Position numbers and translations under genes: made by a program. A DNA stretch of 7,939 bases from Oscillospiraceae bacterium (GTDB lineage: Bacteria; Bacillota; Clostridia; Oscillospirales; JAKOTC01). Below, piece after piece: positions 1 to 5,572 of the stretch (position 1 is the first letter of the stretch; each line of letters starts with the position of its first letter). The stretch covers positions 1-7,939 of the forward strand of contig DAOPZJ010000082.1 of the NCBI GenBank assembly GCA_035353335.1. Direction: 5' to 3'. The notes under the pieces were generated by a model. The model was not told the DNA's origin, did no database searches, and saw only the letters and a list, made by a program, of their open reading frames with translations.

Positions 1-863
1 AACGCGCCGGTCAGGATTTTACGGGGCCAGTTGTTTTTAATCAATTTTGCAAAGCCGAGAATCGAATCGGTGACGGTTTTATGCTGGCATTCGTAATAGT
101 CGGAGACAAGGCGTTCTTTCTTGGGGTCGCGGAAAATGCCGCAGGAGACCGTATTCCGTTCAATCCCCGGCACTTGAACCGAAGAAAAATCACCGCCGTA
201 TTTTTCGGTTAAGAACTTTGCAAACCGTTTTCGCATCGGCTCGGAGATGTCGGGGTCGTGGTGTAAAAACGCCCAATAGTGGTTTTCGCCGTAGACGCCG
301 TTTGCGATCTGAATCGCAAACACGCGGCCGCCCTCGGGGGTCTTTTCAAGTTCACACAAAAATCGCTCAACTTGGCGGCTCATGTAGTCATACCACAGTT
401 CCGAGGCATAACTGCACGAAGCGCGCGGTTTTAAATCGTCCTCGATATACCCGCGGAATTTCGGCAGATAATCGGGCAGGGGAACGGTTTCGGCATCGGC
501 GAATCTCGTCAGGGTCTCGGGATGGGCGTTGATCCACCAAAACGGCGGATTGACGTGCAGCCGCAGCATTACCGCGCAGTCGGAGCGTAAATCCATCGCG
601 CCGCGAATCTGTTTTTTTGCAAATGTGATGTCGAGTTTGTCCCCGGGGAACAGCATATCGTTGAAATTGACGTCAAACTGGAACAACCGGAAACCCATCT
701 CGGCAAAGAGCCCGGTGTTATAGCCCGAGATGCCCTCGAACGAGCGGTTTCCGGTCGGCTTGTCGGTCAGCGCATAAAGCATCGGGGTCACGGGTTCCCC
801 GTTCAGGTGAATGGCGGGTTTGCCTTGATAAAATTTGACTGCCGCATCAATTTTCGTTTTCAA
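1..863 (-). CDS. Glycoside hydrolase, GH42/GH35-like (beta-galactosidase-like), C-terminus cut by window edge
   Basis: The frame is open from a TTG start at 863 to the left edge, giving 287 codons with no stop. The TTG is preceded by a strong ribosome binding site (GGAAAGGAA, 871-879, 7 bases away). No ATG lies upstream in frame before the previous gene's coding region. The N-terminus has the 'HLNGEPVTPMLYA' opening (residues 19-31) seen in bacterial beta-galactosidase-like GH-A clan (TIM-barrel) proteins. It continues with a barrel-like 'RLHVNPPFWW' strand (101-110) and 'QIANGVYGENHYW' (185-197), where the acid/base region of this clan is expected; Glu193 is the best visible catalytic candidate. 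No signal peptide is seen, so it probably acts in the cytoplasm on a galactoside or related sugar. It overlaps the upstream membrane-protein gene by 17 bases. The second catalytic Glu would lie in the missing part. Clan call is fairly firm; exact family and substrate are uncertain. Confidence 0.75.
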   Translation of the reverse strand, partial: MKTKIDAAVKFYQGKPAIHLNGEPVTPMLYALTDKPTGNRSFEGISGYNTGLFAEMGFRLFQFDVNFNDMLFPGDKLDITFAKKQIRGAMDLRSDCAVMLRLHVNPPFWWINAHPETLTRFADAETVPLPDYLPKFRGYIEDDLKPRASCSYASELWYDYMSRQVERFLCELEKTPEGGRVFAIQIANGVYGENHYWAFLHHDPDISEPMRKRFAKFLTEKYGGDFSSVQVPGIERNTVSCGIFRDPKKERLVSDYYECQHKTVTDSILGFAKLIKNNWPRKILTGA

Positions 864-1620
864 TTTTAGATTCCTTTCCGGTTTCAGACGATGCGGAATT
901 TTTAAACGCCTTTTCATCCCCGAACCTTGCCCGATACAGCAGCTTACCTGAAAGCAACATACCCAACATCATCGTCAGCGCCAGCAAATCGATGACGATG
1001 ACATAACCCGGCCATCCGAAAATGCTTTCGAGTGACGCGATGATGGTGCCGGCAGGTGCTTTATTGATATAAAGAAAATTCGTTTCCAGAACTTTGTTGA
1101 TAAAAAAGACGGCGATAAGCGCTGCGTTGCCCGCTCCGGCAATCCAGAAAAAAGCCCTCAGAGCCGGCTTCATCTTTTCGACAAACAGCAGATAAAGCGC
1201 GCCCATCACGAGCAGCACATGGCTCATGATGAACAATATCGCTCTCGGCAGACCCGGCGCCGGGTGATTGCTTCCGGGAAACAGCGCGACAGCCAGCCCT
1301 GCCGGAATTCCGATCAAAAAGCAGAAATGAAACAACGGTTTCAGGGGCTTTATCAGGCAGACGCAAAGTAAAATTAAGTCGATGTGGCACAGATGCAGCG
1401 AAAACAGATCATACCACTCGAATACGCCGTTACAGGCGTCCATCACATACCGGCCGCCCCTGCAAAGCACAATCACGACCGCGAACAAAATTCCGAGAAT
1501 TCTGCGCTGCCGTTTCGTTTTTGCGCGAACACCCAGCAGAATGAAAATTAAGCCGACGGAGACCGATGCCAGCAGCGTCAGCAGATGTACAGGCGAAAAG
1601 CCCTTAAAATCCGTAATCAT
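847..1620 (-). CDS. YwaF/TIGR02206-family integral membrane protein
   Basis: This 257-residue, very hydrophobic protein has about seven predicted membrane helices (near residues 11-31, 41-58, 73-91, 97-115, 126-147, 155-175 and 205-229). They are followed by a hydrophilic, charged C-terminal tail. The pattern fits the YwaF/TIGR02206 (TMEM164-like) family: an 'LHLC' motif at 75-78, a conserved His in helix 5 ('MSHVLL', His134), an 'NFLYINKAPAG' segment at 181-191, and 'GWPGYV' before the last helix. The biochemical role of the family is not known to me. The ATG overlaps the stop of the zinc-ribbon gene (TAATG) and no Shine-Dalgarno sequence is visible before it, so translation probably depends on coupling. 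The 3' end overlaps the glycoside hydrolase gene by 17 bases, placing it in the middle of a three-gene unit. Confidence 0.8.
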   Translation of the reverse strand: MITDFKGFSPVHLLTLLASVSVGLIFILLGVRAKTKRQRRILGILFAVVIVLCRGGRYVMDACNGVFEWYDLFSLHLCHIDLILLCVCLIKPLKPLFHFCFLIGIPAGLAVALFPGSNHPAPGLPRAILFIMSHVLLVMGALYLLFVEKMKPALRAFFWIAGAGNAALIAVFFINKVLETNFLYINKAPAGTIIASLESIFGWPGYVIVIDLLALTMMLGMLLSGKLLYRARFGDEKAFKNSASSETGKESKIENEN

Positions 1621-2561
1621 TATGCTATCGGAATACGCTCGAGAGAGGAGGGAAGAACACCTTTGACTATGAGCTTTCCATTCTCAACTGTCATCAATTC
1701 GACATTCGCGCCGGATTTTTCACAGGTGCGTTCGATAAAACCATCCAGCGTATCGACAATGAAATACTCGTTCGAATCAATTAAATCATTCGGAATCGTG
1801 ATACCCATTACGCTGATTTTTTCGACACGAAGGCCTTCAATATGATTGTTGACCACAGAACCGGCGATTTTGCCGTAGAGGTTGACGGAGGCCGGAATCA
1901 AACCGAGCATCGGAAGCGCTCGTTTGGCGTCCTCCATCGTATAATCACCGTTCAGTACTTTTTCGAAAACGTAAGCTGTGTCCAGCTTTCCGGAAGCCTC
2001 AATGGTGCCGTCTTCGTTAATCAGAATCTGCACGTTCTTAATCGCGTGATAAGAAGAACGATTCTCGTTGGAAAAGGAAGTCAGTTCCTCACTGGTCAGG
2101 GCGGTGTCCGTCGAATGCAAACCCGAATAAACATATTTGTAATCTTCTGCTTTTCCGGTTTGCGGCGCTTCATCTTTTTGATATCCGAATTTGCTCATGG
2201 CGCTCAAATAACCCGCCTGGGTGGATTTGACGCCGAGATTGACAGGCAGAACCAGTCCCGGAACCAGAAAAGTAACCGCGACAAAGCCCAGCAGCAGCAC
2301 GATGATCACGATTAAAAACGCAATCAGACCGCCGTGCTTTTTTGGCTTTACGGCTGCGGCAGCGCCGGGCTGCCCCGGATAAACGGGCTGGGGCTGATAG
2401 ACCGGCTGCTGATAGACCGGCTGCTGATAGACCGGCTGCTGATAGACCGGCGGCGGGGTCGGAGCAGAGGCGGTTTTTACCGTGCCTGCGGTGGTTTGGC
2501 CGCATTTCGGGCAGAAAGCGGCGTTGTCCGGAATCTGTTGCCCGCATTTGTTGCAAAACAT
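1620..2561 (-). CDS. Zinc-ribbon membrane-anchored protein with VYQQP repeats and an unknown C-terminal domain
   Basis: The protein has 313 residues. An N-terminal zinc ribbon carries CxxC pairs Cys3/Cys6 and Cys17/Cys20. A low-complexity linker (25-75) follows, with four near-identical VYQQP-type repeats at 39-57. A basic stretch KPKKHGG precedes one membrane helix (about 79-100), and an approximately 210-residue domain follows. The ribbon should be cytoplasmic and the large domain outside. That domain alternates strands with 'EDGTIEASGKLD' and 'VENGKLIVKGVLP', which weakly recalls YpmS/DUF2140-like lipid-binding folds; this is a guess. The ATG at 2561 is preferred because AAAGGTGG lies just upstream. 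An in-frame extension to 2660 would run through the promoter and lacks the zinc-ribbon opening 'MFCNKCG' typical of the family. The function is not recognised. It is the first gene of the minus-strand unit. Confidence 0.8.
   Translation of the reverse strand: MFCNKCGQQIPDNAAFCPKCGQTTAGTVKTASAPTPPPVYQQPVYQQPVYQQPVYQPQPVYPGQPGAAAAVKPKKHGGLIAFLIVIIVLLLGFVAVTFLVPGLVLPVNLGVKSTQAGYLSAMSKFGYQKDEAPQTGKAEDYKYVYSGLHSTDTALTSEELTSFSNENRSSYHAIKNVQILINEDGTIEASGKLDTAYVFEKVLNGDYTMEDAKRALPMLGLIPASVNLYGKIAGSVVNNHIEGLRVEKISVMGITIPNDLIDSNEYFIVDTLDGFIERTCEKSGANVELMTVENGKLIVKGVLPSSLERIPIA
2394..2450. repeat. 15-bp tandem repeat, 3.8 copies, inside the zinc-ribbon gene
   Basis: The unit CTGATAGACCGGCTG starts at 2394, 2409, 2424 and, in part, 2439, with no differences between copies. 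On the coding (minus) strand it encodes the VYQQP pentapeptide repeats of the linker. Perfect identity at the DNA level implies recent slippage or selection for homogeneity, so copy number may vary between strains. Confidence 0.95.
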
Positions 2562-2631
2562 AAGTATATTGACCCACCTTTCGAAAATTTCGGAACGCTG
2601 TTTGAATTGAAAAGCCGGAAATAACACGTAA

Positions 2632-2660
2632 ATTATACCAAACCCATCATGCTTCGTCAA
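2632..2660 (-). promoter_or_regulatory. Promoter of the zinc-ribbon / YwaF-like / glycoside hydrolase unit
   Basis: Read on the minus strand, TTGACG (2655-2660) and TATAAT (2632-2637) are separated by exactly 17 bases, a near-consensus housekeeping promoter. Transcription would begin near 2625, leaving a leader of about 60 bases before the ATG at 2561. Its position rules out the longer in-frame start at 2660. Confidence 0.8.
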
Positions 2661-2687
2661 TCGGTTTTACGCTGACAGGACCGGAAC

Positions 2688-2716
2688 TTGACAGAGCGGG
2701 TCCCCATACTTATAAT
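2688..2716 (+). promoter_or_regulatory. Consensus promoter of the APH-like kinase gene
   Basis: TTGACA (2688-2693) and TATAAT (2711-2716) are separated by 17 bases, a perfect match to the housekeeping consensus. Transcription should begin near 2723, about 60 bases before the ATG at 2783. It is divergent from the minus-strand promoter at 2632-2660; the two -35 boxes are only about 27 bases apart. Confidence 0.85.
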
Positions 2717-2782
2717 CGGGAACATACGGGCCGGGAAGAATCGTTGACGAATCGATGAGCGAACCTGGTGAAAGGGTTGGTT

Positions 2783-3874
2783 ATGACCGAAATCAATCAG
2801 GCATCTTTACTAAAAGCATTGAGCAAAAAGCTCAACACACCGGTACAAAGCGCCGATTATACCATCGAGACCCTGAACGGCGGCACGCTCGGTGACGTGG
2901 CAAAACTGACCGGAAAAGCCCAAACATCAGACGGCAAAAAGCCTTATACTATTGTATTAAAAATTCAGAAGAAGTGGGAGCGCCCGGGTGATCCCGATTC
3001 CTGGCGCAGGGAATATGACCTTTATCAGTCAAACTTCGGGGACATCTTCACCGAACCCCTTCGCTGGCCTGAGTGTTACCTCGCTGAGCTGAACGACGAC
3101 AAAATCGAGCTGTGGATGGAATACATCAGCGGCGATTCGGGCGAAAACCTCGACTTCGAGGCACTCCGACTTGCAGCAGCCGAATGGGGGCGTATTCAAG
3201 GCCGGCTTTATGCCCATCCCGAAAAATTGACCGGTATCAAATGCCTGAGCGATCCCGGCCGGCTCTTCAGAAACTTCGAAGAATGGCATACGCGGACTTA
3301 TTCCTATGAATTCCTGACCTCCGAAAAATGCCGCCTGCCGGGCTTTTTAAAGCAGCTGCTCAAAGATGGAAGCATCAAACTATGCGGCGGTAAATCGTTT
3401 GAATACGCTTTGCTGCGCTCCGATTCGTGTGACATCCCCGAACACCTGAAACGCATGCTCACGGAACTTGATGAGAATAAGGGCGAAGTGTTTGCGCGGT
3501 TGAAACGTCTGCCGATTGTTTTTTGCCATCGGGACTTTTGGATCGAAAACATCTTTGTCTCAGACGGGCAAATCCGCCTGATTGACTGGGACGGTGCGGG
3601 ACTCGGCTGTTTGGGCGAGGATATCGCGTCCCTGATCTTCGACGACACAGAGACCGACAACCTGCATGCCTGTTTCCGCGTACTTTTCCCCGCCTATGTC
3701 AACGCCGTGTCGGAATATATGGAAGTCCCGCCGGACTTTTATCGAACGGTCACCGATTTGATTTTGATCACGTTCGGCTATCGCACGGCGCAAAAACATA
3801 TGTTCACGCAAGACCCCGAAACGAAAAAAGATCAGATCAAACGGCTTCAGGCCGTCCATGATTGGAGATCTTGA
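2783..3874 (+). CDS. Phosphotransferase-family (APH fold, PF01636-like) small-molecule kinase
   Basis: The protein has 363 residues. The ATG at 2783 is chosen because GAAAGGG lies 6-7 bases upstream; the in-frame GTG at 2768 has that ribosome site inside its coding region. An N-terminal lobe carries a glycine turn (GGTLGDV, 33-39) and a likely ATP-binding Lys60 in 'YTIVLKIQ'. The catalytic loop is 'CHRDFWIENIF' (248-258), matching HxDxxxxN with His249, Asp251 and Asn256. The metal-binding 'LIDWDGAG' (266-273, Asp268) follows. These features are typical of the aminoglycoside phosphotransferase/choline kinase superfamily. It is cytoplasmic, transfers phosphate from ATP to a small molecule, and the substrate cannot be told from sequence. 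Nothing links it specifically to drug resistance. It has its own strong promoter and no gene closely downstream, so it looks like a single-gene unit. Confidence 0.85.
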   Translation: MTEINQASLLKALSKKLNTPVQSADYTIETLNGGTLGDVAKLTGKAQTSDGKKPYTIVLKIQKKWERPGDPDSWRREYDLYQSNFGDIFTEPLRWPECYLAELNDDKIELWMEYISGDSGENLDFEALRLAAAEWGRIQGRLYAHPEKLTGIKCLSDPGRLFRNFEEWHTRTYSYEFLTSEKCRLPGFLKQLLKDGSIKLCGGKSFEYALLRSDSCDIPEHLKRMLTELDENKGEVFARLKRLPIVFCHRDFWIENIFVSDGQIRLIDWDGAGLGCLGEDIASLIFDDTETDNLHACFRVLFPAYVNAVSEYMEVPPDFYRTVTDLILITFGYRTAQKHMFTQDPETKKDQIKRLQAVHDWRS

Positions 3875-3900
3875 TCGCTCATTAAACTCTGTATCGGGTT

Positions 3901-3919
3901 AAAAGAGGTTACCCCTTTT
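3901..3919 (+). terminator. Weak terminator-like hairpin after the kinase gene
   Basis: AAAAGAGG (3901-3908) can pair with CCCCTTTT (3912-3919) around a TTA loop, with one A-C mismatch. The T-run is within the stem rather than after it, so this may be only a weak terminator. It is the best candidate between the kinase stop and the next gene. Confidence 0.3.
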
Positions 3920-3954
3920 CAAGAATCGATATAGAGGACCGTCCTTGAATTCCG

Positions 3955-3960
3955 TATAAT
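3955..3960 (+). promoter_or_regulatory. Possible -10 element of the GH43-like gene
   Basis: A perfect TATAAT lies 38 bases before the ATG at 3999. No good -35 hexamer is found 16-18 bases upstream (TAGAGG at 3932-3937), so the promoter would be weak or activator-dependent. If real, transcription starts near 3967, arguing against the in-frame TTG at 3969 as start codon. Confidence 0.35.
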
Positions 3961-3998
3961 AACAATATTTGTTTGGAAAGGCGGCAATTCGGATAAAC

Positions 3999-4934
3999 AT
4001 GTATCAGTTAGAAATACTCGAAATTTCAAATCAATTGATCAATAAAACTCAACTGGCGCAGCATGGCATTCATAAAGGACTCGAGGGCGGAACGGCGTTT
4101 CTTTATAACGGGGAATTTCACATGTTCACCACCGAAGAGCTGATCACCTGGGACTTGACCCGAAACGGCCACTGGAAAAGTGCCGACGGCCTTTCTTGGG
4201 AGCGTGTTGGCACAGTGAATGACTCGGTCGACCTTCCCCGTGACCCCCGCCACGCGGTCTGGTCGCCCATGCCCTTTTTCAATGAAGAAGAAAACCGCTG
4301 GAACCTCTTTTATGTGGGGTATGAGGACGGCTTAGGGCATAACTGCGAATTCAACGGGCGGGTGCTGCGCGCGTATTCGTCGGTCTCGGGTCGGGATGGG
4401 CTGAGCGGCCCTTATATCGACACCGAGGGCACGGTGCTCTCCTACACCGACCCGGTTAAAGACCCCTGGGAGGGCGGACAGGGCTCGGATTCCTTCTACC
4501 TCTATCCGGTCAAAGACGGCTGGATGGCCTTTTACGGCAGCTACGGAACGCCGTATCAGTGGTGCGTAGGGCTTGCCTCGGCAGAGAAAATGGCAGGCCC
4601 GTGGAAGCGGGACGGCGAAAAAGAACCGACCTTTGATTACATCGAAAACCCCATTGTGGTGACATTGGATAACGGCGATTACTTCTGCGTTTTCGACGAC
4701 CTCTCGCACGGAATTGACGACTGCTCCAGCATCGGATATGCCTATTCCAAAGACGGGGTAAATTGGGGAAAAGGGTACGCCTTTTTTCAAAAGCCCGATT
4801 GGGTTCGCTGCATCCGCACCCCTCAGAGCTTTATTCACGCCGGAAACAACGAATACTATGTCTATTTCACCGCGATGAGCGTTGACAGCCCGGATACCGT
4901 CGGTCGGATGAAAGTGAAGCTGACTAAGTCTTGA
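3999..4934 (+). CDS. GH43/GH32-type five-bladed beta-propeller glycosidase-like protein
   Basis: The protein has 311 residues from the ATG at 3999. An in-frame TTG at 3969 would sit at the predicted transcription start and is less likely; the ribosome site before the ATG is poor (GGA at 3991-3993), so the start is not certain. It shows the repeating strand pattern of a five-bladed propeller: 'GTAFLYNGEFHMF' (31-43), 'WSPMPFFNEEENRWNLFYVGYE' (split 88-99 and 100-109), 'GSDSFYLYPVKDGWMAFYGSY' (162-172, 173-182), 'IENPIVVTLDNGDYFCVFDD' (215-234) and 'NNEYYVYFTAM' (283-293). Acidic residues fitting the active-site cleft include Glu29, Asp164 and Glu216 (in 'ENP', resembling the general-acid motif of GH43). 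No signal peptide is present, so it should act in the cytoplasm on short oligosaccharides. Substrate unknown; arabinose-, xylose- or fructose-containing sugars are common for this fold. Confidence 0.7.
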   Translation: MYQLEILEISNQLINKTQLAQHGIHKGLEGGTAFLYNGEFHMFTTEELITWDLTRNGHWKSADGLSWERVGTVNDSVDLPRDPRHAVWSPMPFFNEEENRWNLFYVGYEDGLGHNCEFNGRVLRAYSSVSGRDGLSGPYIDTEGTVLSYTDPVKDPWEGGQGSDSFYLYPVKDGWMAFYGSYGTPYQWCVGLASAEKMAGPWKRDGEKEPTFDYIENPIVVTLDNGDYFCVFDDLSHGIDDCSSIGYAYSKDGVNWGKGYAFFQKPDWVRCIRTPQSFIHAGNNEYYVYFTAMSVDSPDTVGRMKVKLTKS

Positions 4935-4960
4935 AACGTTATAATGTAGGGAGACGGTAA

Positions 4961-5015
4961 TCGAACACGGTTCGACGACCTTTCCGAATCGAACATTGTT
5001 CGATGAACTTCCGAA
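4961..5015. repeat. Two tandem palindromic 27-28-bp units
   Basis: Unit 1 (4961-4988) and unit 2 (4989-5015) share most positions: TCGAACA, two variable bases, GTTCGA, a variable base, GA, and then TTCCGAA. Each begins with a palindrome, TCGAACACGGTTCGA and TCGAACATTGTTCGA, whose 6-bp arms are identical while the centre differs. Around unit 1, GGT (4956-4958) and ACC (4978-4980) extend the stem. This is the left edge of the repeat island, just after an ATGTAGGG motif at 4944-4951. Confidence 0.7.
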
Positions 5016-5035
5016 ACGGGCGGCAACCACCGCTC

Positions 5036-5108
5036 CCGGTCAAATACGGCTATGATTCCCCCGTGGCTTTTTCCCGCGCGTTTGAGCAAAGATGTTATGC
5101 ATTCACCC
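5036..5108 (+). pseudogene. Remnant of an AraC-family regulator (second helix-turn-helix)
   Basis: One frame reads PVKYGYDSPVAFSRAFEQ followed by RCYAFTPA. This matches the end of the AraC/XylS DNA-binding domain, where a 'GYDSPxxFSRAF' recognition helix is followed by a 'G(V/F)TP' turn. The spacing to the TP is about one residue longer than usual. Nothing upstream in any frame continues the domain, there is no start signal or ribosome site, and the last codons fall in the hairpin at 5101-5129. It is therefore a fragment of about 24 codons, probably left by insertion or deletion in the repeat island. The match is from memory of the family signature. Confidence 0.5.
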
Positions 5109-5137
5109 CCGCCGGTGGCGGGGGTGAATATTTTTAT
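5101..5137 (+). terminator. Perfect 13-bp hairpin followed by a T-run (likely terminator)
   Basis: ATTCACCCCCGCC (5101-5113) pairs completely with GGCGGGGGTGAAT (5117-5129) around a GGT loop and is followed by ATATTTTTAT. This has the layout of an intrinsic terminator for transcripts coming from the GH43-like gene, whose stop is 167 bases upstream. It may also be part of the repeat island. Confidence 0.65.
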
Positions 5138-5191
5138 CATGTAGGGTGGAGTGCTTACACCTTGCCGTGCCTTTGTGGGCGCAAGGCATCA

Positions 5192-5222
5192 CGGACTTCG
5201 AGTCCGCACGGGCTACGGCCCG
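5192..5222. repeat. Two adjacent small hairpins
   Basis: CGGACT-TCG-AGTCCG (5192-5206) is a perfect 6-bp stem with a 3-base loop. Two bases later, CGGGC-TACG-GCCCG (5209-5222) is a perfect 5-bp stem with a 4-base loop. Neither is followed by a T-run, so they are not terminators. They are part of the repeat island and could fold in RNA or single-stranded DNA. Confidence 0.6.
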
Positions 5223-5369
5223 CCTGACGCGCCGAATGGGCTTACGTGTTGCGTTTATTCGTAGGGAGCGACGACTCGGCGCTCTGCGATAACGTATAAG
5301 CGAACTGTATTCATCACCGTGTCCCATGTAGGGCCCGGCATTACGAATGGCGGTTCGCCTGATGCGCCG
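5221..5369. repeat. Duplicated 14-mer CGCCTGAyGCGCCG, 135 bases apart
   Basis: CGCCTGACGCGCCG (5221-5234) and CGCCTGATGCGCCG (5356-5369) differ at one base. Each copy overlaps the right arm of a small hairpin (CGGGC-TACG-GCCCG and GGCG-GTT-CGCC). This suggests that the segment contains two diverged copies of one shorter element. Confidence 0.6.
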
Positions 5370-5421
5370 CGTTGATTATCCCCATCGCATGGATTATCCT
5401 TAACGCGTGGATTTACGCGCC
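5368..5421. repeat. Three imperfect 18-bp tandem repeats
   Basis: The units are CGCGTTGATTATCCCCAT (5368-5385), CGCATGGATTATCCTTAA (5386-5403) and CGCGTGGATTTACGCGCC (5404-5421). They share CGCrTkGATT at the left and diverge to the right. There are no unique spacers, so this is not a CRISPR array. It sits inside the MITE-like segment, about 70 bases before the next promoter. Confidence 0.6.
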
Positions 5422-5491
5422 GTGCGAGCCAATTAACCCCAGCAGGCTGAGTCGTCCCACCCTACATAAAACTTGACTTTTAAATATCCCC

Positions 5492-5520
5492 TTGACATCT
5501 CTCTTCCCCTGTGTTATACT
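5492..5520 (+). promoter_or_regulatory. Promoter of the DUF6530-like / amidohydrolase unit
   Basis: TTGACA (5492-5497) and TATACT (5515-5520) are 17 bases apart, and TG at 5512-5513 makes an extended -10. Transcription should begin near 5527, immediately before a palindrome. The promoter starts 25 bases beyond the right end of the repeat segment. Confidence 0.85.
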
Positions 5521-5528
5521 CACTCACG

Positions 5529-5550
5529 CAGTAAATCAGTAAATTACTGC
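5529..5550. promoter_or_regulatory. Operator-like repeat/palindrome at the transcription start
   Basis: CAGTAAAT occurs twice in tandem (5529-5536 and 5537-5544), and the second copy forms a perfect palindrome CAGTAA-A-TTACTG (5537-5549). GCAGTAA (5528-5534) can also pair with TTACTGC (5544-5550). The three half-sites lie just downstream of the -10, where a bound repressor would block transcription; as RNA it would be a modest 5' hairpin. The regulator is not in the window. Confidence 0.5.
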
Positions 5551-5572
5551 ACGATAAAGGAGAGATCAAGTT

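Larger units (their letters stand above)
5139..5467. repeat. MITE-like segment with 11-bp terminal inverted repeats and internal GTAGGG motifs
   Basis: ATGTAGGGTGG (5139-5149) and its exact inverse CCACCCTACAT (5457-5467) bound 329 bases without a plausible gene. Further direct GTAGGG copies occur at 5261-5266 and 5328-5333, and one lies outside at 4946-4951. No clear target-site duplication flanks the ends. The inside is rich in small palindromes: GCCTT/AAGGC (5169-5187), a 19-base near-palindrome at 5266-5284, and GGCGGTTCGCC (5349-5359). It resembles the non-coding GTAGGG-ended repeats scattered through many Bacillota genomes; that comparison is from memory. It could be a composite of several short elements rather than one mobile unit. 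Confidence 0.5.

Noticed and set aside
218..532. Arg-rich 104-codon plus-strand frame
   Set aside because: It lies entirely within the minus-strand glycoside hydrolase, whose family motifs are clear; the composition is that of an out-of-frame translation.
2334..2624. Plus-strand frames encoding DRLLI-type repeats
   Set aside because: The repeats come from the 15-bp units that encode VYQQP on the other strand; no start signal is present.
2562..2660. In-frame N-terminal extension of the zinc-ribbon gene to an ATG at 2660
   Set aside because: It would place the -10 box at 2632-2637 inside the coding region and precede the typical MFCNKCG start, which has its own ribosome site.
2768..2782. GTG start for the kinase gene
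   Set aside because: The ribosome site GAAAGGG lies after it and is well placed for the ATG at 2783; no comparable site precedes the GTG.
3969..3998. TTG start for the GH43-like gene
   Set aside because: It would be almost leaderless given the TATAAT at 3955-3960, and the added residues do not resemble the family; kept only as an alternative because the site before the ATG is weak.
4940..4945. TATAAT as a promoter at the start of the repeat island
   Set aside because: No -35 sequence at the correct distance and no gene downstream within reach.
4332..5030. Long open frame of 232 codons on the minus strand opposite the GH43-like gene
   Set aside because: It mirrors a well-supported coding gene, lacks domain signal and crosses into the tandem palindromes; open antisense frames are common at this GC content.
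5368..5421. CRISPR array
   Set aside because: The 18-bp units are directly adjacent with no spacers and diverge internally; no cas gene is near.
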